A program made the position numbers and the translations under genes. The notes beneath the pieces were generated by a model that saw only the letters and a program-made list of their open reading frames with translations, ran no database searches and was not told the DNA's origin. Shown piece after piece: positions 5,841-6,745 of a stretch of 6,745 nt of DNA (position 1 is its first letter; every line of letters starts with the position of its first letter). The DNA is taken from contig CANESA010000028.1 in the NCBI GenBank assembly GCA_947440735.1, positions 1 to 6,745 of the forward strand, given 5' to 3'. The stretch is from Candidatus Nanopelagicaceae bacterium. GTDB taxonomy: Bacteria > Actinomycetota > Actinomycetes > Nanopelagicales > Nanopelagicaceae.

Positions 5841-6745
5841 TGGTTAAAGCGAAAGGCTAAGACTTTTCCGCACTCAATTAACCAGCGCTGGCTTTCGGTA
5901 ATTGCTGATTGAACAGATGGCGCTAGTTCAATAAGGCTCAGGATCGAAGGTGACTCTTCATTCTTATTCACTCCACAAGCAATCATCACGGGACGCTCAT
6001 TCTCTCTAGCCATCTCTAGCAAATACCCCACTGCCTTACCGCGGTAGCTCTGATCATCAAATGATCCTTCGCCAGTAATCACACAATCTGCTTCTTGTAT
6101 TTTCTCTTCTAGCCCAATGAGTGCGGAAACACTTTCTACTCCACTGACAATCGTTGCTCCAAGCAACACTGCCAATCCGCACGAGACTCCCCCAGCAGCA
6201 CCGAAGCCTGCACGATCTTCGACGTTAAGTACTTTCAAAAAGTGCGCCAAACCCTCATCGAGTTGTTGTACTTGAGCGGTATCAGCACCCTTCTGTGGTC
6301 CGAAAACATGGGCAGCCCCATTAACGCCAGTTAGCGGTGATTGCACATCTACCAATATTTTAATTCCGCGATCTGGTTTCCTTAAGCCTGCTGGAATATC
6401 AATGCGAGCTAATCGATGTAAGTCTCCTCCACCGCGTGCAAGCTCCTTGTTATCACCATCAAACCCTGTAAACCCAAGTGCTGATAGCGCACCCATGCCT
6501 GCGTCAGTCGAAGCTGATCCCCCAACAGCAATTAGGATTTCATTGACGCGTTCATCCACAAGGGCTGCCTTGATCGCCTGGCCCAATCCATAGGAATGCG
6601 CAGCAAGAGGATCTAACTTATCTACTGTTGTAATTCCACAGAGTGTTGCCATCTCAATAACGGCGGTATCTAAGCCAACCAATAACCATGATGATTGATG
6701 CTCAACGCCTGTAGCACCTTGCACCGTGATGGGGATTCTTACTGA
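5837..6745 (-). CDS. Glycerate kinase (GK-I family), 5' partial
   Basis: The last 302 residues of a kinase whose start lies beyond the right edge. The frame stays open to base 6745 (reading SVRIPITVQGATG), so the GTG at 6724 is not a likely start. The family is usually about 370-380 residues, so roughly 70 N-terminal residues, including the KDSFKG-type motif, should be missing. Visible family motifs, in order, are AVIEMATLCGI, GGSASTDAGMGALSALGF, GFGAAGGVSCGLAVLLGA and CVITGEGSFDDQS followed by GKA. These are typical of the GlxK/GarK fold, which phosphorylates D-glycerate with ATP, usually to 2-phosphoglycerate. It stands first among the visible minus-strand genes. The reductase two genes on would supply its substrate. 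Which hydroxyl is phosphorylated cannot be told from sequence. Confidence 0.93.
   Translation of the reverse strand, partial: SVRIPITVQGATGVEHQSSWLLVGLDTAVIEMATLCGITTVDKLDPLAAHSYGLGQAIKAALVDERVNEILIAVGGSASTDAGMGALSALGFTGFDGDNKELARGGGDLHRLARIDIPAGLRKPDRGIKILVDVQSPLTGVNGAAHVFGPQKGADTAQVQQLDEGLAHFLKVLNVEDRAGFGAAGGVSCGLAVLLGATIVSGVESVSALIGLEEKIQEADCVITGEGSFDDQSYRGKAVGYLLEMARENERPVMIACGVNKNEESPSILSLIELAPSVQSAITESQRWLIECGKVLAFRFNH

Noticed and set aside
5837..6724. A glycerate kinase starting at GTG 6724
   Set aside because: The frame stays open to the window edge and the family has about 70 more N-terminal residues, so the gene is cut by the window rather than starting there.

Overview
The window looks like a sugar-acid catabolism locus from a low-to-mid GC actinobacterium. 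The proteins have an actinobacterial flavour, genes are packed tightly with ATGA overlaps, and one promoter looks leaderless. A freshwater Nanopelagicales-type (acI) genome is my best guess. This is inference from style and no marker gene is present.

Left part (plus strand, 2-1755): the 3' end of an L-fuconate dehydratase gene overlaps a complete SDR gene that fits 2-keto-3-deoxy-L-fuconate dehydrogenase. A GntR/FCD-family regulator follows after 12 bases. These are two consecutive steps of the non-phosphorylating L-fucose pathway plus a probable local regulator.

Middle (1756-2948): a 74-base intergenic region holds a hairpin, a promoter and a perfect 12-base palindrome. It leads into a complete mandelate-racemase-type enolase-superfamily gene, probably a second acid-sugar dehydratase with an unusual K-x-H base motif.

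Right part (minus strand, 6745 down to 2963): a tight operon converges on that dehydratase gene. It encodes a glycerate kinase (start lies outside the window), a 650-residue protein of a family I cannot name, and an NAD(P)-dependent D-2-hydroxyacid dehydrogenase of the glyoxylate/hydroxypyruvate reductase type. The 650-residue gene has its own promoter-like sequence, and a near-copy (11 of 12 bases) of the palindrome overlaps its -10 box.

Working model (inference): the FCD regulator senses a sugar acid and represses both promoters. The second dehydratase and the uncharacterised protein feed a C3 acid (hydroxypyruvate or tartronate semialdehyde) to the reductase, giving D-glycerate, which the kinase sends into lower glycolysis. 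The aldolase and transporter this would need are not in the window. There is no gene-free stretch over 300 bases, and I saw no RNA genes, mobile elements or CRISPR.
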